A stretch of 64,000 nucleotides of DNA from Saprospiraceae bacterium (GTDB taxonomy: Bacteria; Bacteroidota; Bacteroidia; Chitinophagales; Saprospiraceae), in assembly GCA_020627535.1 (NCBI GenBank), contig JAHDGU010000003.1:1-64000 (forward strand). Direction: 5' to 3'. The position numbers and the translations under genes were made by a program. The notes beneath the pieces were generated by a model. The model was not told the DNA's origin, ran no database searches, and saw nothing but the letters and a program-made list of their open reading frames with translations. Shown piece by piece: positions 45,332 through 54,453 of this stretch (position 1 is its first letter; each line of letters begins with the position of its first letter).

Positions 45332-46909
45332 CTATAGCTTCACAAGCTTAGCCGTCTGTCGTATTCTCTCTTGGCGCAGGAGTACAAAGTAGTTGCCTGA
45401 TGGCAGCATAGTCAGGTCAATCATAGTCGTATGCTTACCCTTAGGGAAGACGGATTTGACGATAGGCCTGATGGACCTGCCACTGAGATCCAGAATACTC
45501 AATTCAAGAATTCCCCCTTGGGACTCAAAATCTATTTTGGTCAAGCCCGGCGTTGGATTGGGTGAAGCAGATACGAGCAATTTCTTTTTGGCGGAAGCCT
45601 CACTCGTGCTACTTGTGAGACAATTGATGCCTGTAGAGACTGACAGCTGCTCAAAATCACCCATCATAAGACTACCTACAGTGGACTCATCAAGGCAAAG
45701 CCACTGATGCATAATGCTGGCGTAGACTGATCGGAAATCATACTGCATCTCGAGATTGTCGGCGTATGTCGCATTGCGCGGGATTTCTGGGTTGTCACCC
45801 AAAACACCTCCTGCCACCTGATTTCCAAAAAGGAAAAGCGGCGCAGCGCTACCATGATCTGTACCATAACTCGCATTGCTGATAATGCGTCGACCAAACT
45901 CTGAGAAGGTCATACCCATCACCCGATCTCCTATATTGAGATGATCAAGATCATCCATGAATGCCTTGATCGCCTGACTGACCTGCATGAGTTGATAAGC
46001 ATGAGAGCCTTCAGTGGTATTGCCAATCTCAACTTGCATATCATGCGTATCAAATTGGCCGTAGCTCACTACGTAAACTCTCGTCTTAAGTCCTCCGGCA
46101 ATAAGTCTTGATACGATCTTGAGCTGCTCTGCGAGTCGGTTGTTTTCTGGATAGTCAAGCTGTGCTGGAGCTGCATCTGCAGCATCTCTCACTACTGTAC
46201 CATATTGCTGACTTTGTCGAGCTACAAGTCGCACAAAACGAAGGCGATCACCTGCAGGCGTGTCAGGCGCCGGATCCTCGACATTATTGACCAAATTGTA
46301 GAACCAGCTCGGGTCTTGAATCACCATACCCATATTACTACTCGGCCCTTGCAACATGAGACTGCTGCCATAACCGATCTCAATGGCGAGAGGATCTGTC
46401 ATGCTCTCATTGGGATAATCAAAGGGATATCCTGGGAACTCTTCATCGAGATATCTTCCGGCCCATCCTGAGGTCACAAGCTCATCTGATGAGGATCCGC
46501 TCATCCATATATCGGTCGATCTGAAATGCGAGAAATTTTGATCTGGATAGCCGACATTTTGTATGATCTGGAGGCGATTTTCATCAAAAAGCTCTTTGAA
46601 CTCTACCAGGCTTGGGTGTAAACCCACGTTGGTTCCCTCTAGTCGCAAGAGACTCGCGTCCGGAAGAGCGACAAGGGGTCTGGAGCTATTGAGATTGCTC
46701 AATTGGTCCAAGGGTACAACGGTATTGAGCCCATCATTACCACCATTGAGATATACCAGTACCAGTACTTGGTCCCCATCGCCAGCCGCTGACATGGCTG
46801 AGGCCCAAGGAGATAAACCTGGTACTAGAGCATTCATTCCCATTTTTCCCATGAGGGAAGGGATCACTACGCCTTTGGCGGCATTGGATAAAAATGATCT
46901 TCTTTTCAT
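45332..46909 (-). CDS. DUF1501 protein with twin-arginine start and T9SS sorting domain
   Basis: The 525-residue protein starts MKRRSFLSNAAKG, a twin-arginine-like export signal usual for DUF1501. The DUF1501 core includes VLVYLNGGNDGLNTVVPL, SHFRSTDIWMSG, YVVSYGQFDTHDMQ, MTFSEFGRRI and TDHGSAAPLFLFG, an arylsulfatase-like fold. The last about 75 residues (SASPNPTPGLTKIDF to KLVKL) are a type A T9SS C-terminal sorting domain, so it should reach the cell surface. It follows the DUF1800 gene by 19 bases, the usual pair in Bacteroidota and Planctomycetes. Confidence 0.88.
   Translation of the reverse strand: MKRRSFLSNAAKGVVIPSLMGKMGMNALVPGLSPWASAMSAAGDGDQVLVLVYLNGGNDGLNTVVPLDQLSNLNSSRPLVALPDASLLRLEGTNVGLHPSLVEFKELFDENRLQIIQNVGYPDQNFSHFRSTDIWMSGSSSDELVTSGWAGRYLDEEFPGYPFDYPNESMTDPLAIEIGYGSSLMLQGPSSNMGMVIQDPSWFYNLVNNVEDPAPDTPAGDRLRFVRLVARQSQQYGTVVRDAADAAPAQLDYPENNRLAEQLKIVSRLIAGGLKTRVYVVSYGQFDTHDMQVEIGNTTEGSHAYQLMQVSQAIKAFMDDLDHLNIGDRVMGMTFSEFGRRIISNASYGTDHGSAAPLFLFGNQVAGGVLGDNPEIPRNATYADNLEMQYDFRSVYASIMHQWLCLDESTVGSLMMGDFEQLSVSTGINCLTSSTSEASAKKKLLVSASPNPTPGLTKIDFESQGGILELSILDLSGRSIRPIVKSVFPKGKHTTMIDLTMLPSGNYFVLLRQERIRQTAKLVKL
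45585..45599 (+). repeat. T-run/GNRA mini-hairpin (stem GGC/GCC, loop GGAA)
   Basis: Five T precede the stem. Lies in the linker between the DUF1501 core and the T9SS domain. Confidence 0.65.
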
Positions 46910-46928
46910 GATGCTTAAAATTTGGGAA

Positions 46929-48629
46929 TTAGCCTAGATAGTATTCTGCGCTTTGCAGCATGACTTGGAGTAAACTCTTGAGTCTGTTTTCGACGAGGGA
47001 ACGATTCATTTCATTGTCAGGATCTCCTTCCCACTCGTACCAAGCATTGGTCCAGTAATCGTCCGTCGCTTGTCCACTAAGAAGGATTTCTTTGAGGCTA
47101 TCTTTTGACTCTTGGGTGATCGGTAGCCCAAAACATAGGGTCACGATCTGATCTATGAGTCGATTGGGATCTTGTGGATCTTCAAGCCTCTGAGCAAAGG
47201 CGAGAACATCAGCATTGATCAATTCGCCTGGTGTCCAAAAACCCCAATACAGTAATGAGTCCGTGTGTATTGCCTTGCGCGTGATGGTGGTTGTCGTGAT
47301 CCAACTGCGATCATACTGAGGCATCTGATAGTGCGCAGGCCATCCAGCAACTGAGGGTGGATCGCCGATCATCAGTCCGAGATCTCCCATCTGCCAAAGC
47401 AGACCAAGGCTTTGTAGGTATCTATCATCGAGCTCTTGATCATTAGAAATACCAGCTCCTAGCATTCGCATAGCACCGATCATATCATCAATCGGATTCT
47501 TGATGATAGCCCCTATAGCGTGCTCATGCATGAAATGTTGGCTAGAGAGTAATGTCCTCAATGCCTCACTGAGGTTATAACCATTTGAACGGATCTGGTC
47601 AGCGAGAGGTGCGATGACTTCTGACTCGGTGGCTGCATCGATCTCTGGATACACAAAGAAGGTATAGAGTCTCCGTGCAAGATACTTAGCAGTTTCATTG
47701 ACATCAAAAATCATGTCTAGCAGGTCATCAGTTTCTTCTTGACCTGCCTGGCCACTACGTCCTGAAATCACACGATTGCCGTAGAACGCTGAAAACTGTT
47801 TGTCAGAAGTATCATGATCCCATGCAGCAAATGATACTTGAGCGTCAGGCCAGCTGACCTTCCAACCGGTAAGCACTTTGGCTGCCATCTGTACATCTCC
47901 CTCGGTATATCCACTATCTGGTCCTTTACCGATACAAAAGAGCTCTTGTAGTTCTCGCGCATAGTTTTCATCTGGAGCCTCTTTGCTATTGGCCGCTCCA
48001 TTGAGATACCAAAGCATCCCGGCATCTATGGTGATGTCCTTCATCAATGTCCGAAAACTACCAAAGCAAGACTGATAGAGTGTATTCCAGTAGTTGTAGG
48101 ACACTTTTCCATAAAATATATCCCAGGTCTGTATGACCAGCAAAGAATGAAGAAATAGGTGCATCCGCATATGGATGCTTGCTTCTTGATTCAAGAAAAG
48201 TCTAAGCCACCAGGTTTTTAGTGATGTGGTCCTACCACTCTCCCAATTGGTATCCCAGTTGTGATTGATCCAAGTCTCTCCGTATGGCACTTGCGGATCG
48301 ACCTCACCTTCTTCGCGGTCAACATAGTCATTGACAGGAGGTGCCGGATCTGATTGTGGTGTAAAGAGGGCATCTAGCACTTCATCCAAACTTGCACCTT
48401 CAAAACGTCTCATGTCCTCTGGTCTCACACCAGTAAGGCATCTGCGAAGCAAATGAGCGAGCTGTTGCTCACTTAATTCTCCTTCGTACTTATCGAGTGA
48501 TCCCGGAGGAGGCGGTGGTCTATCAAAGGCTTGAGACTGAGCTTGATCTCCGAGGAGTGCATCAATTGATCTCTGCATTCTCTCCATGACCCATTCAGGT
48601 CGATGGTGCTTGCGGTCTTGAATCTTCAT
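46929..48629 (-). CDS. DUF1800 family protein
   Basis: The 566-residue protein shows the DUF1800 pattern: an N-terminal LLRRCLTGVRPEDMRRF region, NWDTNWESGRTTSLKTWWL, the conserved DENYARELQELFCIG, and NPIDDMIGAMRMLG toward the C-terminus. It has no obvious signal peptide and is thought to work with the DUF1501 partner encoded directly downstream. The biochemical role of the pair is not known. It is the first gene of the two-gene operon. Confidence 0.85.
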   Translation of the reverse strand: MKIQDRKHHRPEWVMERMQRSIDALLGDQAQSQAFDRPPPPPGSLDKYEGELSEQQLAHLLRRCLTGVRPEDMRRFEGASLDEVLDALFTPQSDPAPPVNDYVDREEGEVDPQVPYGETWINHNWDTNWESGRTTSLKTWWLRLFLNQEASIHMRMHLFLHSLLVIQTWDIFYGKVSYNYWNTLYQSCFGSFRTLMKDITIDAGMLWYLNGAANSKEAPDENYARELQELFCIGKGPDSGYTEGDVQMAAKVLTGWKVSWPDAQVSFAAWDHDTSDKQFSAFYGNRVISGRSGQAGQEETDDLLDMIFDVNETAKYLARRLYTFFVYPEIDAATESEVIAPLADQIRSNGYNLSEALRTLLSSQHFMHEHAIGAIIKNPIDDMIGAMRMLGAGISNDQELDDRYLQSLGLLWQMGDLGLMIGDPPSVAGWPAHYQMPQYDRSWITTTTITRKAIHTDSLLYWGFWTPGELINADVLAFAQRLEDPQDPNRLIDQIVTLCFGLPITQESKDSLKEILLSGQATDDYWTNAWYEWEGDPDNEMNRSLVENRLKSLLQVMLQSAEYYLG

Positions 48630-48778
48630 AATACCCTGGTAATAGTCTCCCTAAGATATGAAGCTTCAATAAAAAGGTAAATCGATATCACCAACTATGA
48701 CAGTACCAGACACCAAACTGTAGTATGTCCAGAAATGGGTAGGGTGAGCGCCTCTTCAATCGTTATCACATGTCAGTG

Positions 48779-48850
48779 TAGCCCCTGCAGGAATCGAACC
48801 TGCATCTACGGTTTAGGAAACCGCTATTCTATCCATTGAACTAAGGGGCC
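48779..48850 (-). tRNA. tRNA-Arg (anticodon CCU)
   Basis: The minus-strand cloverleaf has acceptor GGCCCCT/AGGGGCT (G-U at the end), anticodon stem GCGGT/ACCGT around TTCCTAA (anticodon CCU, codon AGG), and T arm GCAGGTTCGATTCCTGC. CCA is not encoded, in contrast to the other tRNA-Arg here. Confidence 0.95.
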
Positions 48851-48894
48851 TTGAACATAGCAGCGATTGCTAAATTCACAAAAAAATTGGCGAC

Positions 48895-50382
48895 ATGCAA
48901 TACATTCTCTCTCTCGATCAAGGCACTACGAGTAGCAGGACACTGGTCATCGACAAAGATGCTCGGGTGAGGGCTGTCGCCCAAAAGGAGTTTCGCCAAA
49001 TCACGCCACAAAATGGATGGGTAGAGCATGACCCTGAGGATATCTGGAACAGCCAGATTGATACAGTCAGAGATGTCATGCGCAAAATGAATATCACTGC
49101 TGATGATATCGCAGCGCTAGGCATCACCAATCAACGAGAAACTACTCTGGTCTGGCAACGCTCTACCGGAAAGGCGCTGCACAATGCAATTGTATGGCAA
49201 GACCGAAGAACTGCTAAGTTTTGTCAGCAACTAAAGGATGAAGGACACGAGGATACATTTCGCAGAAAGGCGGGTCTCCCTCTTGACCCGTACTTCTCAG
49301 GCACCAAGCTCAGATACATCTTGGACGAGCATGCAGAGGCACGCCGACTGGCAGCTGCGGACGATCTCTGCTTTGGCACAGTGGATACATGGCTCATCTA
49401 CAACTTGACCGGCGGCAAGGAGCACGTCACAGATCACTCCAACGCTTCTCGAACATTGATGTACAATTTGGAAACAAATGACTGGGATGATGAACTTCTC
49501 GATCTGCTTGGCGTACCGAGATCGGTACTACCAGAAATCAGGAATAATGATGCCTTGTTTGGCACAGTTGACGCCTCCGTAGGTATCGGAGCTGGGATGA
49601 AGATCCACGGTGTGGCAGGTGACCAACAAGCCGCACTCTTTGGTCAGCAATGTTGGTCTGCTGGTGACGTGAAAAACACCTACGGCACAGGCTGCTTTGC
49701 GCTAATGAATGTAGGAAACTCTCCGATCAGATCAGAGCGTGGATTGCTCTCTACCATGGGCTGGATTACGAAGTCTCAAAAAGCTTATGCCCTTGAAGGA
49801 AGTGTCTTCGTTGCGGGCGCGGCTGTGCAGTGGTTGAGAGATGGTCTCAACATCATATCGGATAGCAATGAAATCGAGGCTCTTGCTAAATCTGTAGACG
49901 GCAGTGATGGCGTGGCTTTTGTCCCTGCACTTACTGGACTAGGTAGTCCGCACTGGGATCCGATGGCCCGTGGCACGATCATAGGGCTTCATAGAGGCAC
50001 GACGAAGGCACATATCGCTCGTGCGACCCTGGAAGCAATTGCTCTTCAAAGCCATGACCTCATCTCAGCGATGGAAGCCGACTCTGGTAAAAAAATGACT
50101 GAGCTGCGTGTCGATGGTGGTGCAACCAGAAATGACCTACTCATGCAGATTCAGGCGGACATGATTGATACGGACGTCCGTCGCCCTTCCAATCAAGAGA
50201 TGACAGCTATGGGCGCGGCATATCTCGCAGGTCTTGGATGTGGCTACTGGAAAGCAAATGATCTCAGATCGGACGACACATCAAGTGACGTCTTCCATTC
50301 GCAAGCTGATGAGGAGAGTGCGAGACTCAAAGATCAGTGGCAGCGGGCAGTCGAGAGATCCAAAGCTTGGATGCAGGGCTAG
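48895..50382 (+). CDS. glpK: Glycerol kinase
   Basis: The 495-residue FGGY kinase starts YILSLDQGTTSSRTLVID (phosphate-1 loop). It contains GWVEHDPEDIW, GITNQRETTLVW, NAIVWQDRRT, and the FGGY signature region DGGATRNDLLMQIQADM. It phosphorylates glycerol to glycerol-3-phosphate. No glpF or glpD is adjacent. Its stop codon shares the palindromic CTAG with the stop of the convergent trehalase gene. Confidence 0.96.
   Translation: MQYILSLDQGTTSSRTLVIDKDARVRAVAQKEFRQITPQNGWVEHDPEDIWNSQIDTVRDVMRKMNITADDIAALGITNQRETTLVWQRSTGKALHNAIVWQDRRTAKFCQQLKDEGHEDTFRRKAGLPLDPYFSGTKLRYILDEHAEARRLAAADDLCFGTVDTWLIYNLTGGKEHVTDHSNASRTLMYNLETNDWDDELLDLLGVPRSVLPEIRNNDALFGTVDASVGIGAGMKIHGVAGDQQAALFGQQCWSAGDVKNTYGTGCFALMNVGNSPIRSERGLLSTMGWITKSQKAYALEGSVFVAGAAVQWLRDGLNIISDSNEIEALAKSVDGSDGVAFVPALTGLGSPHWDPMARGTIIGLHRGTTKAHIARATLEAIALQSHDLISAMEADSGKKMTELRVDGGATRNDLLMQIQADMIDTDVRRPSNQEMTAMGAAYLAGLGCGYWKANDLRSDDTSSDVFHSQADEESARLKDQWQRAVERSKAWMQG
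48971..48986 (-). repeat. T-run mini-hairpin, variant loop (stem GGGC/GCCC, loop GACA)
   Basis: GNNA loop; same GACA variant as at 63365. Inside glpK. Confidence 0.5.
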
Positions 50383-51845
50383 TCTTCATCGAGTGACTTC
50401 ATCGCAAGGTATACGCCGTTGGTCCAGCCAAATCCATCCTGATTGGGGTATTCTCCACCTGTGGCGGTGTCATTGGTCAGGACATTGTACTTCTCGACGA
50501 GTTTCCCATGTTTCTCATAGTAGCTCTCTATGGTGGTGATCCAGCGTGATCGGATGATCTCAGCATATTCGTCAAATCCATAATTCTTCATTGCTTTGTA
50601 AGCGACCCAATTGAGCGGTGCCCATCCATTGGGCGCATCCCACTGCTGGCCAGATTGGATCTGGCTTGTCAGCACGCCGCCGTCTACCACGAGCTCATGC
50701 ATAAACTTCTCAGCTACGCGATTGGCAATATCTTGCTCGACCATGTTGACAAAAAGTGGAAAGATTGCCGAGGCATAGTATCTCTTCACAAGTTGATTTG
50801 ACTGGAAGTCATAGTCAAAGAAAAATCCATCATCTGGGTCATAGCATTGCTCTATCAAGTCTTCTGCCCTGCTCTCAGAAAGGCCGAGGAAATCTCCATT
50901 GGCTGTTTGATCTCCAAGTCGTGAAAAGCACTCTGCGATCAGCAATTCCATACCATATAGCAGGCTATTGAGATCCACCGGTAGGATCGCAATGGTCCTG
51001 ATCGTCTGGAGGTCAAAAGGATTTTTGCACCAACGACTTGAGAAATCCCAACCTGACTCACAGGCTGATCTCAGATTGCGATATAGACTAGGATCCTTGG
51101 TCTCTTCATACATCAAGACATCTTCCTGATAAGATTCTGGCCTGGGCTCTGGTAAGCGATCCCAATACCTTGCGAGCTGGGTATGATGTATCGTCTCCAC
51201 AAAGTGGCCGGTAAATGGTTTTTCCTTCAATTGATCTTCCACTACCCAGAAATTGTACTCTTGTAGAAGCGACTCAAGGTAATCTTGGGCGATTTCTAGC
51301 CCAGTGCAGTCTTCATATAATCTGATCATCAGATAGAAAAACGGCGGCTGCGAGCGAGAAAGAAAGTATTCTCTATTGCCATTGGGGATGAAGCCAAATT
51401 GCTTGATGCTATGGGCAAAATTGTCTATCATGCTCTTGATCAACTCATACTTGCCATCTACAGCAAGACCAAGCATCGTGAAGTAGCTGTCCCAATAGTA
51501 GATTTCATTGAATCTACCACCAGGTACCACATAGTCATGAGGTATCGGAAATCTCGTGCCAACTTTTTCTGTCTCGCCTGGACGCGTAAGATATGGCCAA
51601 AGCTTTTGGACATGCTCGGTTGCAGACTGACTTTCGAGAATCACTCCATCTTTTTCTTGTGGCATGCTGAATGCCTCACTCACAAGAGTCCTCAGCTCAA
51701 TGTCCGTCATATTTGGCCGAAAGGCCGCGTATGCTTCACGCAATGGCCAAAGAGGTACGGCGTCAGCGAAGCTCTTGGAATCCTCAAAGAGTCTCCTCAT
51801 CTGCACCTCACGAAACAAAGCTGATTGTAAAAAGTCCATAGTCAA
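50379..51845 (-). CDS. Trehalase (GH37)
   Basis: The 488-residue enzyme carries both GH37 signatures: PGGRFNEIYYWDSYF near 107-121 and QWDAPNGWAPLNW near 397-409. It hydrolyses trehalose to two glucose. No signal peptide is visible, so it may be cytoplasmic (TreF-like), which fits the divergently transcribed sugar permease only 24 bases away. Confidence 0.93.
   Translation of the reverse strand: MTMDFLQSALFREVQMRRLFEDSKSFADAVPLWPLREAYAAFRPNMTDIELRTLVSEAFSMPQEKDGVILESQSATEHVQKLWPYLTRPGETEKVGTRFPIPHDYVVPGGRFNEIYYWDSYFTMLGLAVDGKYELIKSMIDNFAHSIKQFGFIPNGNREYFLSRSQPPFFYLMIRLYEDCTGLEIAQDYLESLLQEYNFWVVEDQLKEKPFTGHFVETIHHTQLARYWDRLPEPRPESYQEDVLMYEETKDPSLYRNLRSACESGWDFSSRWCKNPFDLQTIRTIAILPVDLNSLLYGMELLIAECFSRLGDQTANGDFLGLSESRAEDLIEQCYDPDDGFFFDYDFQSNQLVKRYYASAIFPLFVNMVEQDIANRVAEKFMHELVVDGGVLTSQIQSGQQWDAPNGWAPLNWVAYKAMKNYGFDEYAEIIRSRWITTIESYYEKHGKLVEKYNVLTNDTATGGEYPNQDGFGWTNGVYLAMKSLDED
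51712..51726 (+). repeat. T-run/GNRA mini-hairpin (stem GGCC/GGCC, loop GAAA)
   Basis: Inside the trehalase gene, coding for AAFRPN in the opposite sense. Confidence 0.7.
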
Positions 51846-51869
51846 ATCAATGGGCTAATTTAGCTCAAT

Positions 51870-53132
51870 ATGAAGACTCCTGGCTCCAGTAATTTGCCCA
51901 TCAAGCTATCCATCTTTCTCAACTACATGGTATTTGCGGTGCTCCTCAATAGCGTCGGCATCGTCATCCTTCAGGTACAAAATCAATATGGTGTCAGCCC
52001 ATCAGAGGCAAAGTTTCTCGAGGGATTTAAAGATTTGACGATAGCTGTCGTTTCTTTTTTCGTTGGGCTATTGGTGCTTCGAGTGGGCTACAAGCGTAGC
52101 ATGCAGTGGGCGATCCTCTTGGTCACCATGATTTGCTTTGCGATGCCACTGGTTCCAAGCTTCTGGATGAGCAAGTTGCTCTTTGCCGTGGTAGGTTTCT
52201 CTTTTGCGATCGTCAAGGTTACCGCTCTGAGTACCATCGGCCTCATCACAACTGGTAAGGAAGAACACTTGTCTTACATGAGCTACCTTGAGGCACTCTT
52301 TATGGTAGGCTTATTTGGTGGTTACTTGCTCTTCGGTGAGTTTGTGAAAGATGTAGATCCAGATCACACATGGTTGAAAGCATACTATATCGTAGGGGCC
52401 ATATCTCTAGGCGCACTGATCTTATTGACCCTGAGTCCACTGGATGAATCGCAGGTAGACCGTAGTGAAAAGAGCTCCATCTTGCATGATCTCATGAATA
52501 TGCTTCTGCTGGGAATCAAGCCGTTGGCACTCATCTTCATCGTATCCATCTTCATGTACGTTCTCATAGAACAAGGAATACAAAGCTGGCTGCCCACTTT
52601 CAACAATAAGATTTTGGATTTGCCAAGCGACACGAGTATCAGGCTGGCTGCAATCATGCCGCTTGCCATTGCCCTCGGGAGATTCATGGGAGGATATCTG
52701 CTCAAGCGGATCGAGTGGATCTATGTCCTCGTGATTTGTGTCATCCTATCCGCTGTGCTCTTGTTGATTTCCCTACCGATGGCAGGCACCGACTACAGCA
52801 TGCGGCTCGGCACATGGCTGGATGTGCCTATGGCTGGTTTGATTTTCCCTTTGATCGGCTTATGGCTGGCTCCGATATATCCAGCACTCAATTCACTCAT
52901 TCTGTCATCGCTTCCGCTCAAAGATCATGCGCCTATGACTGCCTTGATCGTTGTCTTCAGTGCCCTAGGAGGCACTACGGGTTCTGCCTTGATGGGTTGG
53001 TTATTTGAAGAGATGGAGGGAGCCAATGTATTTTACATCATCTTGATTCCGATGGTCTTACTCCTCATCGCGATGATCCTTTTCCGAAGATCAAGTCCTA
53101 CGAGTACTATAAAGTCAGCTGCACAGAACTGA
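51870..53132 (+). CDS. Major facilitator superfamily sugar permease
   Basis: The 420-residue integral membrane protein has about 12 hydrophobic helices in two six-helix halves, with an MFS-like loop after helix 2 (LRVGYKRSMQW). It lacks a signal peptide and ends in a short polar tail. Divergent with trehalase (24-base spacer), it may import trehalose or its product glucose. The 3' end overlaps the convergent haloperoxidase-like gene by 26 bases. Confidence 0.82.
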   Translation: MKTPGSSNLPIKLSIFLNYMVFAVLLNSVGIVILQVQNQYGVSPSEAKFLEGFKDLTIAVVSFFVGLLVLRVGYKRSMQWAILLVTMICFAMPLVPSFWMSKLLFAVVGFSFAIVKVTALSTIGLITTGKEEHLSYMSYLEALFMVGLFGGYLLFGEFVKDVDPDHTWLKAYYIVGAISLGALILLTLSPLDESQVDRSEKSSILHDLMNMLLLGIKPLALIFIVSIFMYVLIEQGIQSWLPTFNNKILDLPSDTSIRLAAIMPLAIALGRFMGGYLLKRIEWIYVLVICVILSAVLLLISLPMAGTDYSMRLGTWLDVPMAGLIFPLIGLWLAPIYPALNSLILSSLPLKDHAPMTALIVVFSALGGTTGSALMGWLFEEMEGANVFYIILIPMVLLLIAMILFRRSSPTSTIKSAAQN

Positions 53133-54453
53133 CCAAGAGCTCACCGACTTGCTTGCCCTGATTGACACCTTCTTCAATGGCAGGTCTGTAGTGTATTCCA
53201 CCGTATAGACGAGACACAGCTGCTTCAGCGCTTGCCGCATAGAACGAGGAAAAACTCCGCACAGGCAATCCATACTTGAGCTCTGTCGTGTCTTCAAAAG
53301 CAAAGTCGTCACCGAAAATGGATGTGAGAGCCACAGCCGCTGCCGTGGATATCACACTATGTCCACTCGTATACTCAGGAAATGGAGGTGTCTGCAGGAG
53401 TGGTTTCCAAGAGGGATCGATGTGCTCGTTGATGTATGTCTCCGGCCTGATGAGATTGCTTCTATACTTCTCATCCCAACAACTGATAAATGCATCAAAC
53501 AAGGCTATCGAGCACATCGCATAAGCACGTGCTGTGGTGGCCCAATCAGCTTTTGACTGCTGACAGGCGATCTTGACAATTCCCATCCAGTGGCCACCAG
53601 GGGTGATCTTCTTTGTGGCAAACATCATGTGACCGGTCTGATTCATCACGTAGGGATTGCAATCCCAAAAACTGGCTATTTCGCGCTCTTCCTGCTGTGC
53701 CTTGAGACCAGTATCATAGACTTCCATGACTTCCGTAAAAAACTGGCTGGACTTGAGCTTGCTCACTGGTGTAGGTGGCTTGGGCTGAAACTGGTCAGCA
53801 GAAGCCAAGATCATCGGTCGGATCTTCTTCCAGTGTGGTTCTATGCCTTCCATGTAGGCCGGAGGCGTCGGCTTCCAAGTATCAGGTTCGTCGTCAATCG
53901 CATGTTTGGGGAAAGACCTCGTCTGTGCGTAGTTATCTGAGCTAGACCAGTTGACGATCACTTGTGAGACTTGCTTAGCATATGATTGAGATGCCTTCAT
54001 CACTTTGCTCGGAATATCTAGCTCGGCCAGCTGTTGATCCATCTCAGATATGTAGGCATCCATCTTGTCCTGAGAGAAGATGAATTCACGAGCGGTGTAA
54101 ACAAAGGCATACAAAGCGCTCAGTCGATATGATACTGCAGCTTCTGGTGCTGGCGTGGCAGGTGCATGAGAAATCTGTCCATGGAGTGACTGGAGTGTGC
54201 TATCACCGAGTGCCATCACTTCATAAAAAGCAAGACATGGATAGACGTAGTTTCTACTCGCTTGAGGTGGACTGAATATGTCATGCACGATGACATCTGT
54301 AAATCGATCCATAGACTGATGCATGAGGTCAACAGGGATAAGATCCTCATTGACAGGTACGTCTGACTTACAAGAAACAGCAAATAGTGCCAGAAATCCG
54401 ATGGTGACACATCCTAATATTTCTCTCAAACCGCTATGATGACTCCTTCCCAT
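53107..54453 (-). CDS. Vanadium-dependent haloperoxidase / PAP2-type lipoprotein
   Basis: The 448-residue protein has a lipoprotein signal (LALFAVSC). The vanadate/phosphate-binding motif set of the PAP2 superfamily is present: K329-x6-R336-P, S-G-H365 (EYTSGHS) and S-R415-x5-H421 (SRLYGGIH). Helical N-terminal layout and length fit bacterial vanadium haloperoxidase-like proteins, but halide activity versus phosphatase activity cannot be decided from motifs. It overlaps the upstream glucosidase gene by 28 bases and ends the operon. Confidence 0.83.
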   Translation of the reverse strand: MGRSHHSGLREILGCVTIGFLALFAVSCKSDVPVNEDLIPVDLMHQSMDRFTDVIVHDIFSPPQASRNYVYPCLAFYEVMALGDSTLQSLHGQISHAPATPAPEAAVSYRLSALYAFVYTAREFIFSQDKMDAYISEMDQQLAELDIPSKVMKASQSYAKQVSQVIVNWSSSDNYAQTRSFPKHAIDDEPDTWKPTPPAYMEGIEPHWKKIRPMILASADQFQPKPPTPVSKLKSSQFFTEVMEVYDTGLKAQQEEREIASFWDCNPYVMNQTGHMMFATKKITPGGHWMGIVKIACQQSKADWATTARAYAMCSIALFDAFISCWDEKYRSNLIRPETYINEHIDPSWKPLLQTPPFPEYTSGHSVISTAAAVALTSIFGDDFAFEDTTELKYGLPVRSFSSFYAASAEAAVSRLYGGIHYRPAIEEGVNQGKQVGELLVSSVQLTL

